From the NCBI GenBank assembly GCA_027579435.1, contig JANBPK010000706.1, positions 124,001-188,000 of the forward strand: 64,000 nt of DNA, written 5' to 3'. Numbering within the stretch: the first letter of the stretch is position 1; the number at the start of each line of letters is the position of its first letter. The notes under the pieces were generated by a model. The model was not told the origin of the DNA. It saw only the letters and a list, made by a program, of their open reading frames with translations, and did not search any database. Made by a program: the position numbers and the translations under genes. The DNA comes from Candolleomyces eurysporus (Eukaryota; Basidiomycota; Agaricomycetes; Agaricales; Psathyrellaceae). Of this stretch, positions 44,481-56,660 are shown one piece after another.

Positions 44481-47092
44481 CTAAAATTCATTTTTCAAGG
44501 TCCTGTAGCCGTGATAGCCATAATTATATGAATTCGGATGGGTTCCCGCTCGTAAGGGCCGCTCCAGCTCTACCCGGCATCGTTCGTTTACAAAGTAATC
44601 GTCCGACAGCTTTGGATCCGAAACCCTATGTCTGGAAAGAAGGAAAAGTCGTTAGCGTTGCAGTACATCTCAATTAAAAGACCGAATAAGAGAGCTCACT
44701 TGTCATTTATATGCTGGAGAACGACGTCCTTGGTTTCAGCATTATCAGCCTCAATAAAATCGAGGCAATGGTTACATGACCACGCTTTGGCTTTATCTCG
44801 TCTTGCTATGGTTGCTCGTCGAGCCAGCTTCGTGTCCTCCGGGGTGGCAAGGCGGAAGGGTGGCATGGTGTCGGTTGATTGGTGACCACCACAAGCGACA
44901 TGATAGATCTGCGACGCAGAACAGATTAGTCAATTAAAGACATAATGTGGTCAAAGGAGAGACGCTCACCACTCCTCGCCAGGTAAAGATTTGGTAAGTC
45001 CTCTCGGAAAAACAAGGGACGCAAACGAAGCGTGCATCCTTTTCATCCATCTCGGAGACAGCCGTTGTATCTGGGGGAAGCCCAACCAGCTTGAGCAAAA
45101 TATAAGAGATGGCTGAAAGTTCCCTGTCGACTACAACGTTATTTGGCATGGCCAGTGCAGCTCCGTTGCGCAAAGTGTTAACGCCTCCAACGCAACAATG
45201 GCTTGCAATCATAGGCCATCCTTGCAGGACACGGTAACGTGGGCTGGGGCCTGCATGCCCCCACCTCTCGGAAGCCTTGCATCGAAACACGAACCTGGCA
45301 AGATTCAGATGTTCAGAAAAGGCTCCTGGACGTACTGTATCTACTGCAGTTCTTTTCTTCCGCCTCTGGTACTCTGCAATGTGGTTGGGCATTTCTTGGA
45401 AGACTGAATCAAAGTCTTGCGCGGTAACGGAAACATCTTTCTCAGCTTCGAGGTGTTCGCGTACAGCAGGAACCAGTCCTAGAAACTCGACAGGCGGGCA
45501 GCAGTAGCTCTCGGAAGCTGGTAGCCCGGCTAGGAAATGTTGATATCGAGTCCTCAATATCGCCATTCTTGTGTGAGCTAGCTCCTTGACTTCCTCCACG
45601 AGCCGTTTTTTCTTCGCAGCGATGACCAATGGTTCAACGTCCCGTCGAAGTTTGGCCCAAACTGGTACGAAGAGTCAGTAAGGGGGCTCAAATAATACGA
45701 TAGCGCTGGAACATACCGGCGTTTGTGACGTTGGGAACACCTGTGGGAATCGTTCTCAATGTAACACCGCTGTCAATGTCCACTTGTTCATGACCCATTG
45801 CGAGTAAGCGTGCTTTAGCTCTAGGGATGGAGCAATGAGATTGACGAAAGCTAGGCACTGAATCTATGCTCGAGAACTCACCCTTCTAGTCTCCTCTTTT
45901 TATTATTTTCTTTCTCTTCTTCCTCCAGCCGCCATAGCTGGGTATCCCATTGAGAGAATGTCGGAACCATCTGAATAACATTGGGGTTAGCGCACTGGAA
46001 AAGGACAAGCCCGAAACGGTCTAACCTCGAGGAGTGAGGCAACCCGTTCCTTTCGCCTCTTTTTCCATGCCTCGAGCTCATCTTTCGCTTTCGCGCTCTT
46101 ACGAGAGGAAAGCTTCTCCCATTGCTGAAGCGATTCTTCAATGTCTTCGTTCCAGTAGTACTGAATCTTGAGTGTATCAGAATATTGACGCCATCCTTTT
46201 GTAGATGGGCCACCTGAACACTGAAATGTTATACAAGCGCACGGATGGATGATTGAAGGAAAACGCACTCTTGGTGTACGGTAAGTATTCCAAAATCGCA
46301 GGGTCGCGTCCCCGGAATGCAGACTTAAACCGGGACGCCGAGACCAAGCTGCAGCTACGTCAGTGTCGATAGAGAACACGCCGCAGTAAGACACGCACTG
46401 AAGCTTCTCGCATGCCAGACAGAACCGTTTTCGGAGGTACCAGTCGATTCCTCGCGGAGTCTTGGACCCACAGGACTGTTACGACACACAAAATTAAGCA
46501 CGCATCCTCCGGCTAGCAGAGGCTGAAATCAGACCTGGCACATGGTCCCAAAGAGCAGCATCGCCCAACGAGGCTCACTGAAATCCTCTGGAGGAGCAGG
46601 AGCCTTGTACGCCGCCCTAGCAGTCTTCCACAGGCTGGCCGTAACTGGGCCAGTCAACATCTCCCAGAATAATTTGTTGGTGTAGGATAAATTGGCTAGA
46701 TCCAGTGGGACCATATATTTGAGTATCTATGGAAAATAAAGCTCTGGTATAGCTTCGAGTTACAGATGCGGAACTGACCTCGAGCAATACATCCAGTGGC
46801 ATGTCTGTCAGGATGCACTCGTTCTTGCGGCGTTTTCCAGCAGCAGCATTCTTTTTCTTTGTATTGGACGTCGCTGTAGTTTTTTNGGCGCTTTGCTTTC
46901 GGCTCTTCGGCTTCCTCGAGTACTGTTTCCCCGTCAACACCCAAGCATGCCGGTATGCGTTCAAGACAAATTACCTTTGACTTTCTCTGCCCTCTTGCCG
47001 TTTTTCCGAGCAGGTTGAGGTTGGGTTTGAGCGGGCGGCTTCGTGTCCAGCTCTTTCGTGGTTGCGCGAGTTTGCCCTCGTGTCGTCACCAT
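44481..47092 (-). CDS. F-box/C2H2 zinc-finger protein, copy 3
   Basis: Start MVTTRGQTRATTKELD at 47092, first intron GTAATT...ACAG. Exon 2 has an N at 46886 after six T; dropping it joins EEAEEPKAKRQK to the basic segment before LTDMPLDVLLE. F-box second half: YMVPLDLANLSYTNKLFWEM. A Cys-rich exon, KIQYYWNEDIEESLQQW and EQVDIDSGVTLRTIPTGVPN follow. The large exon (about 45655-44970) contains CPPVEFLGLVP, ASHCCVGG and ARFVCVPCF. The C-terminus has one C2H2 finger (SCNHCLDFIE...LQHINDKH) and ends KNEF; the second finger of copy 2 is absent. No internal stop was found. It is a diverged member and probably functional. Confidence 0.75.
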
Positions 47093-47766
47093 TTCAGACG
47101 ATTGTGGAGTTACGTTGAAGGACGCGACGCGACGCAGTTCAACATAGCCACACCAATTAGGCAATGTCCGCCCCCGTGTGAACTCTGTCCTGATAGGCGC
47201 TATCACCGGCACGGCTACCTAGAACGAGCCGGAGGCCAAGAGCTGGCGCTGAGCCTCCGAGAAAGAAAACAGACCATTCTTCTTACGCTCGACACTCGGA
47301 GGAGACACAGTGATATAGTGAGCTCATATCCTACTGAGAAATGTGCAGAGCCAACGTTACAACCTCGTTCCCCACTGTTCAGTAGCGGAACTTCGGGTCT
47401 TGTTGACGATGGTGACAACAAAACCATCCAAGGAACGCAATAACCAACTGAGCGAATTGACCGGTTTGCTTGTCGCTTGACGTTAAGTCTCAGAGGTTCA
47501 TTGAGGGTCACTGCGATTCAAGGAGCGAAACGCGCCTTCGTCAGCGAAATCCCCTACCCTAGAAAGAGTGGTCAAGGCGGCGCTGAAAGCCAAAGCCCAT
47601 GATAGCTGGTCACAGGGTGGGCGCGTTTGGCACGCTCGTTTCATCGAGTCTGACCTCGATGGAACGAGTTGCGTTTTGAGGGCTAAGACGTCTACAGATG
47701 AATGAGCGCTTGCTAAAGGTCTAAAAAATATCGGACAGTCAATTGGCATTTACAGCGTCTTTCTGT
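47093..47766. other. Intergenic
   Basis: Between the start of F-box copy 3 and the convergent end of the RPAC1 gene. No gene recognised. Confidence 0.5.
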
Positions 47767-49047
47767 CTACCCGTCCGCCATACTGACATCCGCGTCCCCT
47801 TCGCCCCGCAGTGCTTGGGCAGCTTGCTTGATAGTCGCAATTTTCTCTCGCATGACCTTGATTGCTTCTGGAAGAAGCCTCTCAGGTTCATACGGGCCTT
47901 CGGATTCGACGTTGACTGAAAGTAGACCGATGAGCGTGCCGTCGGTAGGAGGGAGGTGTGCAAGGATACTCACAAAGGAAGAAATCCCGGACTCTACTGA
48001 GCTCAACTGAGTCCGCAAACTCGGGATGCCGCAACACTTCTCGACTGACGCTGTCTTTTCGAACGTTGTGCTCATCCACCGAGACTTCCTTCGTCCGTGG
48101 ATCAATCTTGATGACGCCGGGCGAGAAGCATTTTTGGAAATTTTCAGCTAGGTTAGGTGGGATGGGCTTTTTGATTTTGATGTGGGGGAGGAGACGATAG
48201 GATGCAGTGGCTACGAGAAATGAGCACCTCGAAGTAGAAGCAAGCGAGCTGGAGACGACTTACCGACTGGGCTAAACTTGGCATGGTCTTTTCCAACACC
48301 TTTGACAGCGTGCAGCTCCATATGCACCGCCTGCCCTGGCCTCAGCTTCGCGAGCACAATATTGGGGTTGATGGGACCAGGAGGACGACCTGCAAAAACC
48401 TCGGCCTGCTCTCCCGCCGCCTCCCAGGTCAAGTGAGAAGACAAGAGTTCGTGGTTGATATAGAGCTCGTCGGGATTTGTTGAGCCTTTTGGTGCGTTCG
48501 GTTTTCGTTCGCAAATGACGTCGAGCTTGAATACGATCGTGTTGCGGTCTGTGGGTTGGGCGTCGGGGCCTTCCCGGGACTCGACCAGCGAAGGGTTGAC
48601 ATTCAGTGGAACCAGACCAATACGGTGTGCGAGAACTTCATCGACGATAACGCTAGTGTTGTCCCAGGCGTATACGTGCTCTATGGCAACTGTCGGTACC
48701 TACTTTAGTCAGCTTATGGTCGACCTGAACTGAATCACAGACGCACCTCCGCAATCATTATCCGACGAAATGCATTGGCTATTGATGCATCGACACCTAC
48801 GAGATCAAAGTCTATAGAGTGCTGCGATAGCCTCTGGACCTTTACTGTAAGATTCTGCCCTTTGAAAGACGATTAGACCATGCATTTTACCCAAAACCTT
48901 TGGTCACCGCACCTTTTTAAAAATTTCGAGATTCCATGAGTGGTCTTCCCCTGGATACACGCCAGGGTAGTCTGTGCTCGACACATCGGATACACGTTCA
49001 GCATGGACGCCGACGAGCCGTCTGCTGTCGTACGGTTGGGATGGCAT
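47767..49047 (-). CDS. RPC40: DNA-directed RNA polymerases I and III subunit AC40 (RPAC1)
   Basis: Five exons fit in phase: 49047-48913, 48854-48747, 48699-48264, 48210-47974 and 47915-47767, giving 354 residues, the usual family length. It is the alpha-like assembly subunit shared by Pol I and Pol III, pairing with AC19. Typical pieces are [91 protein letters not shown] and RVRDFF. The C-terminus ends DADVSMADG. It is single copy, contains no defects and shares a 300-bp divergent promoter with the DUF6593 gene. Confidence 0.93.
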
Positions 49048-49210
49048 CGCGTAAAAGATGGTGGAGGTCGAAAATCAGAGATTGCTCGCCCTGCGTTCAT
49101 CCTCCGAGAATATTTCGTGCCGGTTCCCACGGCCGTCGGCAGCAAGATGTGAGCATATTTAACTGGGTGGGTGTCGGAGTCGCCCTTTTACGTTCTCTCT
49201 GACTCTGCAC

Positions 49211-49217
49211 TATAAAA
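49211..49217 (+). promoter_or_regulatory. TATA box of the DUF6593 gene
   Basis: TATAAAA 138 nt before the start at 49349, inside the divergent 301-bp spacer with RPC40. Confidence 0.5.
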
Positions 49218-49348
49218 GGGCCCGGGGATTCGTACGGTTAAGTTGATGCCAACGGACTGCTAGAGATATAGTCTGACGACTTTATCGTCAACCGCCTTTG
49301 CCTGTTTTCTATTCCTTCCTTCCGTCCGCCGCCACCCAGCTACTACGT

Positions 49349-50049
49349 ATGGAGGTCACCTTTGATAACCAAAGCAACGTTCTCTCCGCCCAGATCCTCA
49401 CCGTTCACGATGGCTCTGTGATATATCGCATTGTTACAGACGAGGGACTGTGGTCGCGCGACCATACTTACCTCAAAGACGCCAACCCAGCTGTTGGGGA
49501 GCCTACGAACGTAGGAGTCATTCACTGGAAGGAAAAGACCTTCGAAATCTACGGACACAGGAAGAGACTGTCTGATATACGCCGCCGTCCTAGGAATCCT
49601 CTGAAGAAGTAAGGGTTTTTTCAATAATATTCTTGACCCTTCTGAATTCTTAGCGCAGGGAGCGCTTTTGGCGGTGGGCCCCTGACAGGAAAGAGTACAC
49701 TGTCATCTATCATAACGAAAAAGAATGGCAGGTGAGCACCGTGTCTAAGAGCGCCGATTTCGCCCGAAATGCTAATCGCTTCATGGAGGCTCTCCTCGAC
49801 GGCGAGGTCGTAGCGTCCTTCAGTGTCCCCTACCGACCAAAGCTATTTGGAAAGCTTAAACCAATGGTCGTGAACCTCGAGACATTAGCCCTCGAGAAAG
49901 ACGAAGTATTCCTGTTCCTAGTTTTCATTTATAGTGAATGCAAGCGACAGGATAAGATGGTGAAAAAGTTTGGACTCATCGTTCCCCNGCCCCCCNTACT
50001 GACGCTCTCCCCCTTTTTTCAGAACGCTTCGGGAGGTTGGCAAGGGTAA
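49349..50049 (+). CDS. DUF6593-type protein
   Basis: Three exons: 49349-49608, 49659-49959 and 50023-50049, giving 195 residues. The start MEVTFDNQSNVLSAQILT and the order of short beta segments (GSVIYRIVT, VGVIHWKEKTFEIYG, DRKEYTVIYHNEKEW, GEVVASFSVPY, EDKDEVFLFLVFIY-like with a following KRQDKM) fit the fungal DUF6593 family, which is common in Agaricomycetes and has no known function. The last intron contains two Ns next to C runs. No signal peptide. Confidence 0.7.
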
Positions 50050-50760
50050 GGCTCTTGTACGTAGCACACGAGCCTAACAGCATCCGAGAACGCCGCAGTG
50101 TTCGAATGCATGTACGTTCCATCGCAATCACAGCCTTTCCCAGCGCTTCTATTCGGCCATGTGGCCCCGAGTAGCGGATGAGTGTACGAGTACCACTCGA
50201 AGCAGCTTGACTATTTGCTAGGAAATTGCCCATCCCGTTTATAATATGTGGCGTCCATTATTAAATGGCTTTGACGGCGCTAAGTCCTAATGAGCCCGGG
50301 ACGGCCACGACACGGCAACGTGTTCTCGGGTGAGTTTACCCGTTCTGGAACCTTGCCTATCATGTCGTCGAGCTCACCAAACTCCCTGGACCTCAGTCGA
50401 CGCCCTCTGAATCGTTATAAACTTGTTCTTCTCCTTGGTCTGATATCTAACGGTGTGAAAGGTCGATCGAGGCCAGACACGCTGGACTTCCAGTTCCCTA
50501 AAAGTCTCCTGCCAACCTAGAGTGCCTCAGCTCGCTCTCGCTCATATTCTTCGTTCTTCCTTACTCTCGTCTACGTTCACTAATGTGGCTGATCCTTGTA
50601 CGCTGACTTGACTCTTGCATAGCCAAAAGGCGGTCTACTTCAAGGCCTGAGCCTCCGGCGAAGCGCAGGAATATTACGACAACGACGAAAGCCTCTGCCA
50701 AGGCCAACATCTGAATTGGTTACTTCGGCGGTTGTATCATTGTGCTGTTAATCACTTGCG
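50050..50760. other. Intergenic
   Basis: No gene recognised; a 76-codon plus-strand frame at 50290 has no motif. Confidence 0.45.
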
Positions 50761-50761
50761 G

Positions 50762-51019
50762 AAAATGAGTACTTTTCGGCTTGTCAATGCAGATCAAGCT
50801 GAGACCGCACGAGCGCTCGGTCCTTCAATCAGAGAGTCGGCAAAGGCGTGGGCTTGTAACCACTGCGATGAGTTCGCTGATTGGAAAAAAGTGAAGGCCG
50901 TCGTCCCTGATCACCCAACATACGTACGTCTTGCACATTTTTGGAATCTCGAGATTATTCCTCAGAACCTTCTCATGCATGGGATCACTGAACAAAGCTC
51001 TCGGAGGACTATTTTCTGA
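50762..51019 (+). pseudogene. C-terminal fragment of the F-box/C2H2 family
   Basis: STFRLVNADQAETARALG, then KAWACNHCDEFADWKK and VVPDHPTY, an intron-like GTACGT...CTCAG (50922-50963), then NLLMHGITEQSS and a stop. This matches the first C2H2 finger and its intron position in the full copies. No upstream exons are seen nearby. Confidence 0.55.
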
Positions 51020-51450
51020 ACGAGCACTATCGATTCACCTTCGAAAGCCCTTGCTACATTTCTCGGTCGACTTAGCATCAATGTAAAGGCTGTTGACTAC
51101 GGCTTGTGTGGATGAGATATGTCACATCGGCAAGGTCTTGATAAGAGCCCCCGTCCTGTGCCTCCAATTGAATCCATCATGTCAGGGTGAGCCACCTGAT
51201 GTAACAGCTTCTCCTTTTTGAACGGAGGTAAATCGAAAGCGCCTCGCATTTACCCAAGATCCATCCTCGTACTATCTGGCTGTGTTTGAAACCAGTGGAG
51301 GCTCCGATGACTCGAGGAGCGGGAGAGCGGGAGGCACTACCTGATTAAGGGCTGCGCCACTCCCGATCCTGCCTAATCCGTTCACGTGTCGGGCTCGGTC
51401 CCGACATGAAATTAATGAGCCCGGGTATAACAGACAGTCACACGGTGGTT
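51020..51450. other. Intergenic
   Basis: No gene recognised. Confidence 0.45.
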
Positions 51451-51466
51451 GCCCACAACGTCCATC

Positions 51467-54202
51467 ATGGCTTCAAGTCCAAGCTCATCGACCGCTCAAG
51501 CCAACGCCGGCATCCTGGGCCAAAAGGGACGATCCAGGTGGATGGTCTATTGTGATATCGATGACATTGGTGCGCCCGTCTCTCGGCTGTCTCGTTCGAG
51601 CCTCCAGGTTAAACTTGGATTGGACGAATTGCAGAAACATTAGAAATGACTGAGCAGCTCCCGAGGCAAAAGAAGAAGAGAATGAGTTCATCGAAAGCGG
51701 ACGATGCAACTGCAGCAGCGAAACCGACCCGACGGCGTCGAGATCTGAGCTTGCTTCCCACAATGCCTCTGGATATTCTGTTTGAGGTATGAACTTGAGG
51801 CCTCTATTCCTGTTTCACCATGGATCAATTAGCTCTTTTAGATCCTTGGTCAACTAAACCCCAAGGATCTCGTCAATCTTTCGAGAATCAACAAACTGTT
51901 TAGAGAGACGTTGCTTGCACGCAACACCAAAACCGTGTGGAAGACGGCTCGGGAGAGGTTTCACGCACCGAAACCACCCAGGGGCTTCACTGAGGTACGG
52001 TGGGCCGCTTTGCTCTTTGATACCACGTGTCAGGTGCGTTTTCGTCTAGAAATGATACGAACCCTAGCTGACGTTAATGACAGTCCTGCGGCACGGCATG
52101 TGTTCACAACGTTGACTGGAATCTCCGCAAACGTGTCTGCAAGAAGTGTAAGCAACGGCAGTATGTTTCGACTCTCCGGATCTTCTGTGGCTGCGTTAGC
52201 TAAGGATAGCAGTTTGGTAGAAGCCCCTTCGTTCGAAGACAAGTTTCCAAATTATCCCCGGGAGGTCCTAGATTATGTTCCGTCCACTAACGGTAGGTGT
52301 CGTACTCCCTCAGTTTCATTTACTGCTCAACAACATCTACTTAGACAGCGGGAAACGATCCCGTCGCCGTCGCGTTTTCTACTGGGACGGTGATATTCGT
52401 AAGATTGGATCGGAGTGGGAACATTACCAAGGAGCTGCTTCCGAGGAGAGACCTGGAGCCCAACAGACCTTCGACGCGTGGAAGAAATATCGAAAGGATA
52501 TCGTAGCGTCCCACGGAAAAGTAGCGATTTTTCCTGCGGTTGTAGAGCTGCACTGATTGGAACCACTTACTAGACCGTCGGAAGGTATGAAAGATGGCAA
52601 GACAACCAGATCGACCGGAAAGAGGCCGAGTTTGTGGAGTCGAGAGAGAAGAGGTTGAACGCGTACGTGTTCGAGAAATATTCTTACTTCTTTTAGATTC
52701 GTTTAACTAATATACAGGTTTAAATCGCGCTTCATGGAGCTCGGATACGCCGAAGAGGACATTGATAGTGCCATCGACGTAACCTCTGAAGGTATCTACA
52801 CAGGAACTCCCAACGTTACAACCGCCAGTGTGTATCTTCGTGCTATTGAATTCGAAAGAGTCTTTACTCATGATTACCAATCCAGTCTGGAATAAATATC
52901 GACCACAATTTGAGCTTGAAATCCAGAAGGAGAGAAACTTCCGCCGTGCCCGCGAACAACAAGATGTGATTGCGAAAAGGTTGCAGATGCTCCAGGGTCT
53001 GTACGAGAAGCATCTTGACACCCTGAGACCCTCAGCGACCTATTTTTACCCTCCTGTCGAGTTTCTCTGGTCCTTTCCTGACGTGGCGAACATCCTAGAG
53101 TCAGATAGGTCCATCACTGCGAAGGACTTTCGGCATGTGGCGAATCGTCTAGACGAATACGTCGCGTGCTACAATGATGCCAAACGGAAGCTGTTGTTAA
53201 ATATGTTGCCACCTGACGAGGTAAAACAAGTCGCTGACCCCTTCCAACTCGCGAGATACGTTTTCCAACGGGACGATATCAAGAACTTCCGGTTGGGACT
53301 TCTGGGGTGGCCAGCCATTGCCGCTCACTCGAGTCTCGGCAGTCTGAACTATGAGCTGCGTGCAGGCGTCTCTGTGAACGCGCCGCTCGGAGCGTTTCTT
53401 AATCAAAGAATTTCAACGATGTCCGCCCGCTTGATCTCTTTGGCCGGACTGGACCCAATGACAGCTACAATAGACGACTTGGAGGCCCGAGATCCCTTTG
53501 TTCGTTGCGACGGTTGCAAAAGTCCGGATAGGTATCATGTTTATACATGGCGTGGGGCGGTAAGCTTTTTGTTACGGTGGCTTCAAGAGCATTTTTACTG
53601 ACCTTCATATAGATAAACCATGCCTTTGAATGTCACAGCCCTCATGGATACTCTCATTTCAATTCGCACAACGAAGATATAGAACATCTATTTACTCATG
53701 AGATTCCCGAGCGGGTAGAATCGATCAAGGCGGCTATTTCTACTCGACCTGTGGCACCCAAAGTGTGGTCGTGCAATCATTGCCACCAGTTCCAAAGAGA
53801 TAAGGCCGAAACGGAATCTCGGATACTCGAGCATCTGGCTTCTGAGTAAGCTATTCTCAAGGAAATTACCTGCCCCTTCTTTAGCTTATTACTCTGCTAG
53901 GCATGGAGCGCTCAATCCGACGGCTAACGAAGACTACTTCACCAACGAAATCCGCAGACCGTATCTGAAGGGCTTCCTGTTCGTTACGATCGCGCAGAGA
54001 GCCCAATGCTCTCTTTGCAAATCCGAAATTGACCGTGATGCTGGCCTCTCTCATCTGATGGGAATGTAAGTGCTCTGTTCTAGTTGCATTGGGATATGTC
54101 AAGTTGACCCGTTTTGTGAGAAGGCACTTGCATGGTGCGCCTCTGGGAGGCGTTACCCCGACATTGAAGGACACAGGATATAGAGTAATAGTTCGGGAGT
54201 GA
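51467..54202 (+). CDS. F-box/C2H2 zinc-finger protein, copy 4
   Basis: The only near full-length family member on the plus strand. Start MASSPSSSTAQANAG at 51467 with a probable intron 51570-51637 (GTGCGC...GCAG); a start at 51646 (MTEQLPRQKKKR) is an alternative. F-box: DLSLLPTMPLDILFE and ILGQLNPKDLVNLSRINKLF. The Cys-rich exon is SCGTACVHNVDWNLRKRVCK with KKCKQ after it. Next come YWDGDIRKIGSEWEHYQ and a large exon (about 52870-53565; PPVEFLWSFPDV, VRCDGCKS). Two C2H2 fingers follow: SCNHCHQFQR...LEHLASEH and QCSLCKSEID...SHLMGMHLH. It ends VIVRE at 54202. No defect was seen. Confidence 0.75.
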
Positions 54203-54439
54203 TAATGCGGGAGATGCCTGGAGCTAGCTTACTGTGCTTGGATATATATATAAATCCGTCTTTCCCTGGAGAGCGGCGAGGTATGACTCATGTTGACACC
54301 CCAATTACCGTTGAATGGATCCTATTATTTAATATGTGTTTATCAGACGATCTACTTAATCAATACTTAGAAAGCTGCCTCCAATGGATTTTGCAAACCT
54401 ATGACCCATCAGCATCAATTTGGAAGACGCTAAGTGGCC

Positions 54440-55180
54440 CAGTGTGTACGAGTGTCTGAGAGGCCGCTCGGGCAGCTCCCGTACCGAGGGAAATGGACAG
54501 GCTTTCGAACGTGGTCTAGCTGTGGCATTCCAACTCAGTCCTTGTAGACTCTTGTTATCCGCAAGTGTAGAGGGACGTACCAGACCACGCCAGGTACACT
54601 CAGTAATTGTCCTCGTGATCGCATTCTCGGGAATGGCACACGAAATATATGTCCCGGGCTGAACTGAACGTTGGATAGTCTACTGGTGCAAAAATGAGCC
54701 GCAATCATCTCACAACCTATCAGGAGTGCATCTCCCACTGAACAATATCCATAGAGATAGCTATGTCCCCCATAGTTGTGATAATCGAAGACATATTTCC
54801 CGAGAGTGAAAGGATCAGGGTCCACCTGAGTATGAGATTCGCGAATGGATTGCAAAAGGCTTTTCTTTCTCTGTGCGTGGTATTGTACGATATGGTTCCT
54901 TATGTTGTCCAATATCATCGGGTTAAGAATTTTGCGAGGTAACGTCAACGTCCCTCGAAGCCTCAAAGATGTCTGCAGCGCAAGAACTTGTACGAAGAAA
55001 TTGGGCAGGCGGACACATGGAACGCTCCAAAGTCGTAAAATTGGAGAGGCACTGACGGTATAGTTCGTTGAGCATGCTCATTCATTTGTTTATCGACGAA
55101 TGGAATTCTCGAGTCGTTCTTTTATCTCTTGACGCTTTGCTCCCCAAACTCTTCTCAGGCTCGAGTCCAGACTGTTGAAC
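54440..55180 (-). pseudogene. F-box/C2H2 family relic (copy 5)
   Basis: Minus-strand pieces of the large exon: SMLNELYRQCLSNFTTLERS and CPPAQFLRTSS (about 54990-55075), then, in another frame, LDNIRNHIVQYHAQRKKSLL, PFTLGKYVFDY and EMIAAHFCTSR (54540-54940). The N-terminal F-box exons and the finger exons are missing. Frameshifted and truncated. Confidence 0.65.
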
Positions 55181-55801
55181 AGAGTCTTCAAAATAGGCTA
55201 ATATTCTGCCGAATTATTTCGCACCGGCGCTTGAGATTGTCCTGCCAGTTCTCCCAGATATAATAGGGGTACTTTCTTGAGTCCACTCGTTGATGTCATC
55301 TTGAGCAAACTCGAGAGCCATAAACCGAGCGCTCTGACCCTGCAGGTAAATATAGGAATAACGAAGCTAGTTGCAATTGAAGCGCGGGCGTACGCTCCAA
55401 GTCTCTTTCTTCTGTTTGAAACAGTCTTCTTCCCTTCAAGGGATCGAATTTCTCGCGCACCCAGCCACCCGGTCCCAGTCGAAAACTCTTAGTTTCAAGT
55501 TCCTTGACTGTAAATCCTATGATGTTGAACGCGTTCTTGCTAATAGCCCTTCTTTTAGTTGAGTGCAAGACTTACCATTTCTCCAAGCTTCTTACTGAGG
55601 ACACTATTCTTAGCTGTGGCTTTCTCGGCGAAGTGTCTGACCAGGAACAAGTGCCTATCATTGGTGCCATTGAGTCGTTATCCCAACAAATTACCCTCGG
55701 AGTTCGACAAGAAATTCTCTCATGTACATAAAGCGGAATTTGGGTGCTTATATAGGACCATCCATTATCATTCGACGAGCATTCTCCCTGAGCCGCTACA
55801 T

Positions 55802-56660
55802 CTACTTCCGCTTAGCCGCCTGCTTTTGCTTTGCAATGATTGCATTTGCGCCTTTCTGGGCAGCGTTTCGTGCGTCAGCTACTTTCTTTTGCTTTGCAAT
55901 GATCGCATTTGCGCCCTTCTGAGCAGCAGCTTTGGCATTGGCCTGCTTTATGTGCTCCTTCGCTTTCACCGATGACAAAACCTTTCCCCAGTTTTGCTGT
56001 GCCTTGGCGTTCTTTGGAGGCTGCTTACTGGGTCCAGGGATAGTCGGACGGGCGGCCGGTTTTTTGGCTCCCTGATTCCCACCAGACAATGCCCTGTAGA
56101 GTCGGAATTACGAACAAGGACAAAGGCATGGATTTAGCATTTGGGTCGACCGAGGAAGGAGAGCTGAAGCTTCAGAAATAAACATACTTTTGCAAAAAGG
56201 GTGAAGGTCCTGGCTTGGGCTTATTCGAGTTGATGGCTTGTTGCACTAAACTCCCAGCCTTGGAGAGAGCAGCATCTTTTCCGAGGCCCTCCCATGCGAA
56301 TTTGACGGCCCTGCTTGCTCGTGCGTAGAGCACATCTTCGAAAATGTCCTGTAAGAGGAATGTTAGCTTTGCAACGGAGATATGGGTGTTTGGTGCAATA
56401 GTCATACTATTAAGTCTCGTGCATCAATCTCGAGCTCATCATCGAGCTGTCTCGCCCAGAGATTATTGCTCTCGATATCCTAGACATGAAGCAGGTGGTG
56501 AGCTGTGTCCAGTAGTTCTCAACATGCATTGATCCCACCAAAGATTCCCCTCGCACTTCCAGATCGGAATCAGCACCATTGGGCAGAGGGAAAGCAGAGA
56601 CAACTCGGTTGCTGACAGCGACCGCAGCGAGAACAGAGAATGCATGGTGGAATACTTCAT
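55802..56660 (-). CDS. Lys/Ala-rich secreted protein, with a 1-nt frame problem near the start
   Basis: Exons 56660-56539, 56479-56408, 56348-56188 and 56093-55802 join in phase and would give 215 residues if one base were added near codon 6. After MKYST the reading continues in another frame as AFSVLAAVAVSNRVVSAFPL, a good signal peptide. The mature part has acidic segments with Arg-Asp (ARDLIDIFEDVLYARAS) and a C-terminal Lys/Ala/Gln-rich region with a 14-residue direct repeat (AQKGANAIIAKQK) present twice. Either the assembly lacks a base or the gene is disrupted. No known family. Confidence 0.6.

Noticed and set aside
49609..49740. Possible frameshift between exons 1 and 2 of the DUF6593 gene
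   Set aside because: Using the acceptor CGCAG at 49658 instead of TTAG gives a consistent frame through the conserved DRKEYTVIYHNEKEW segment.
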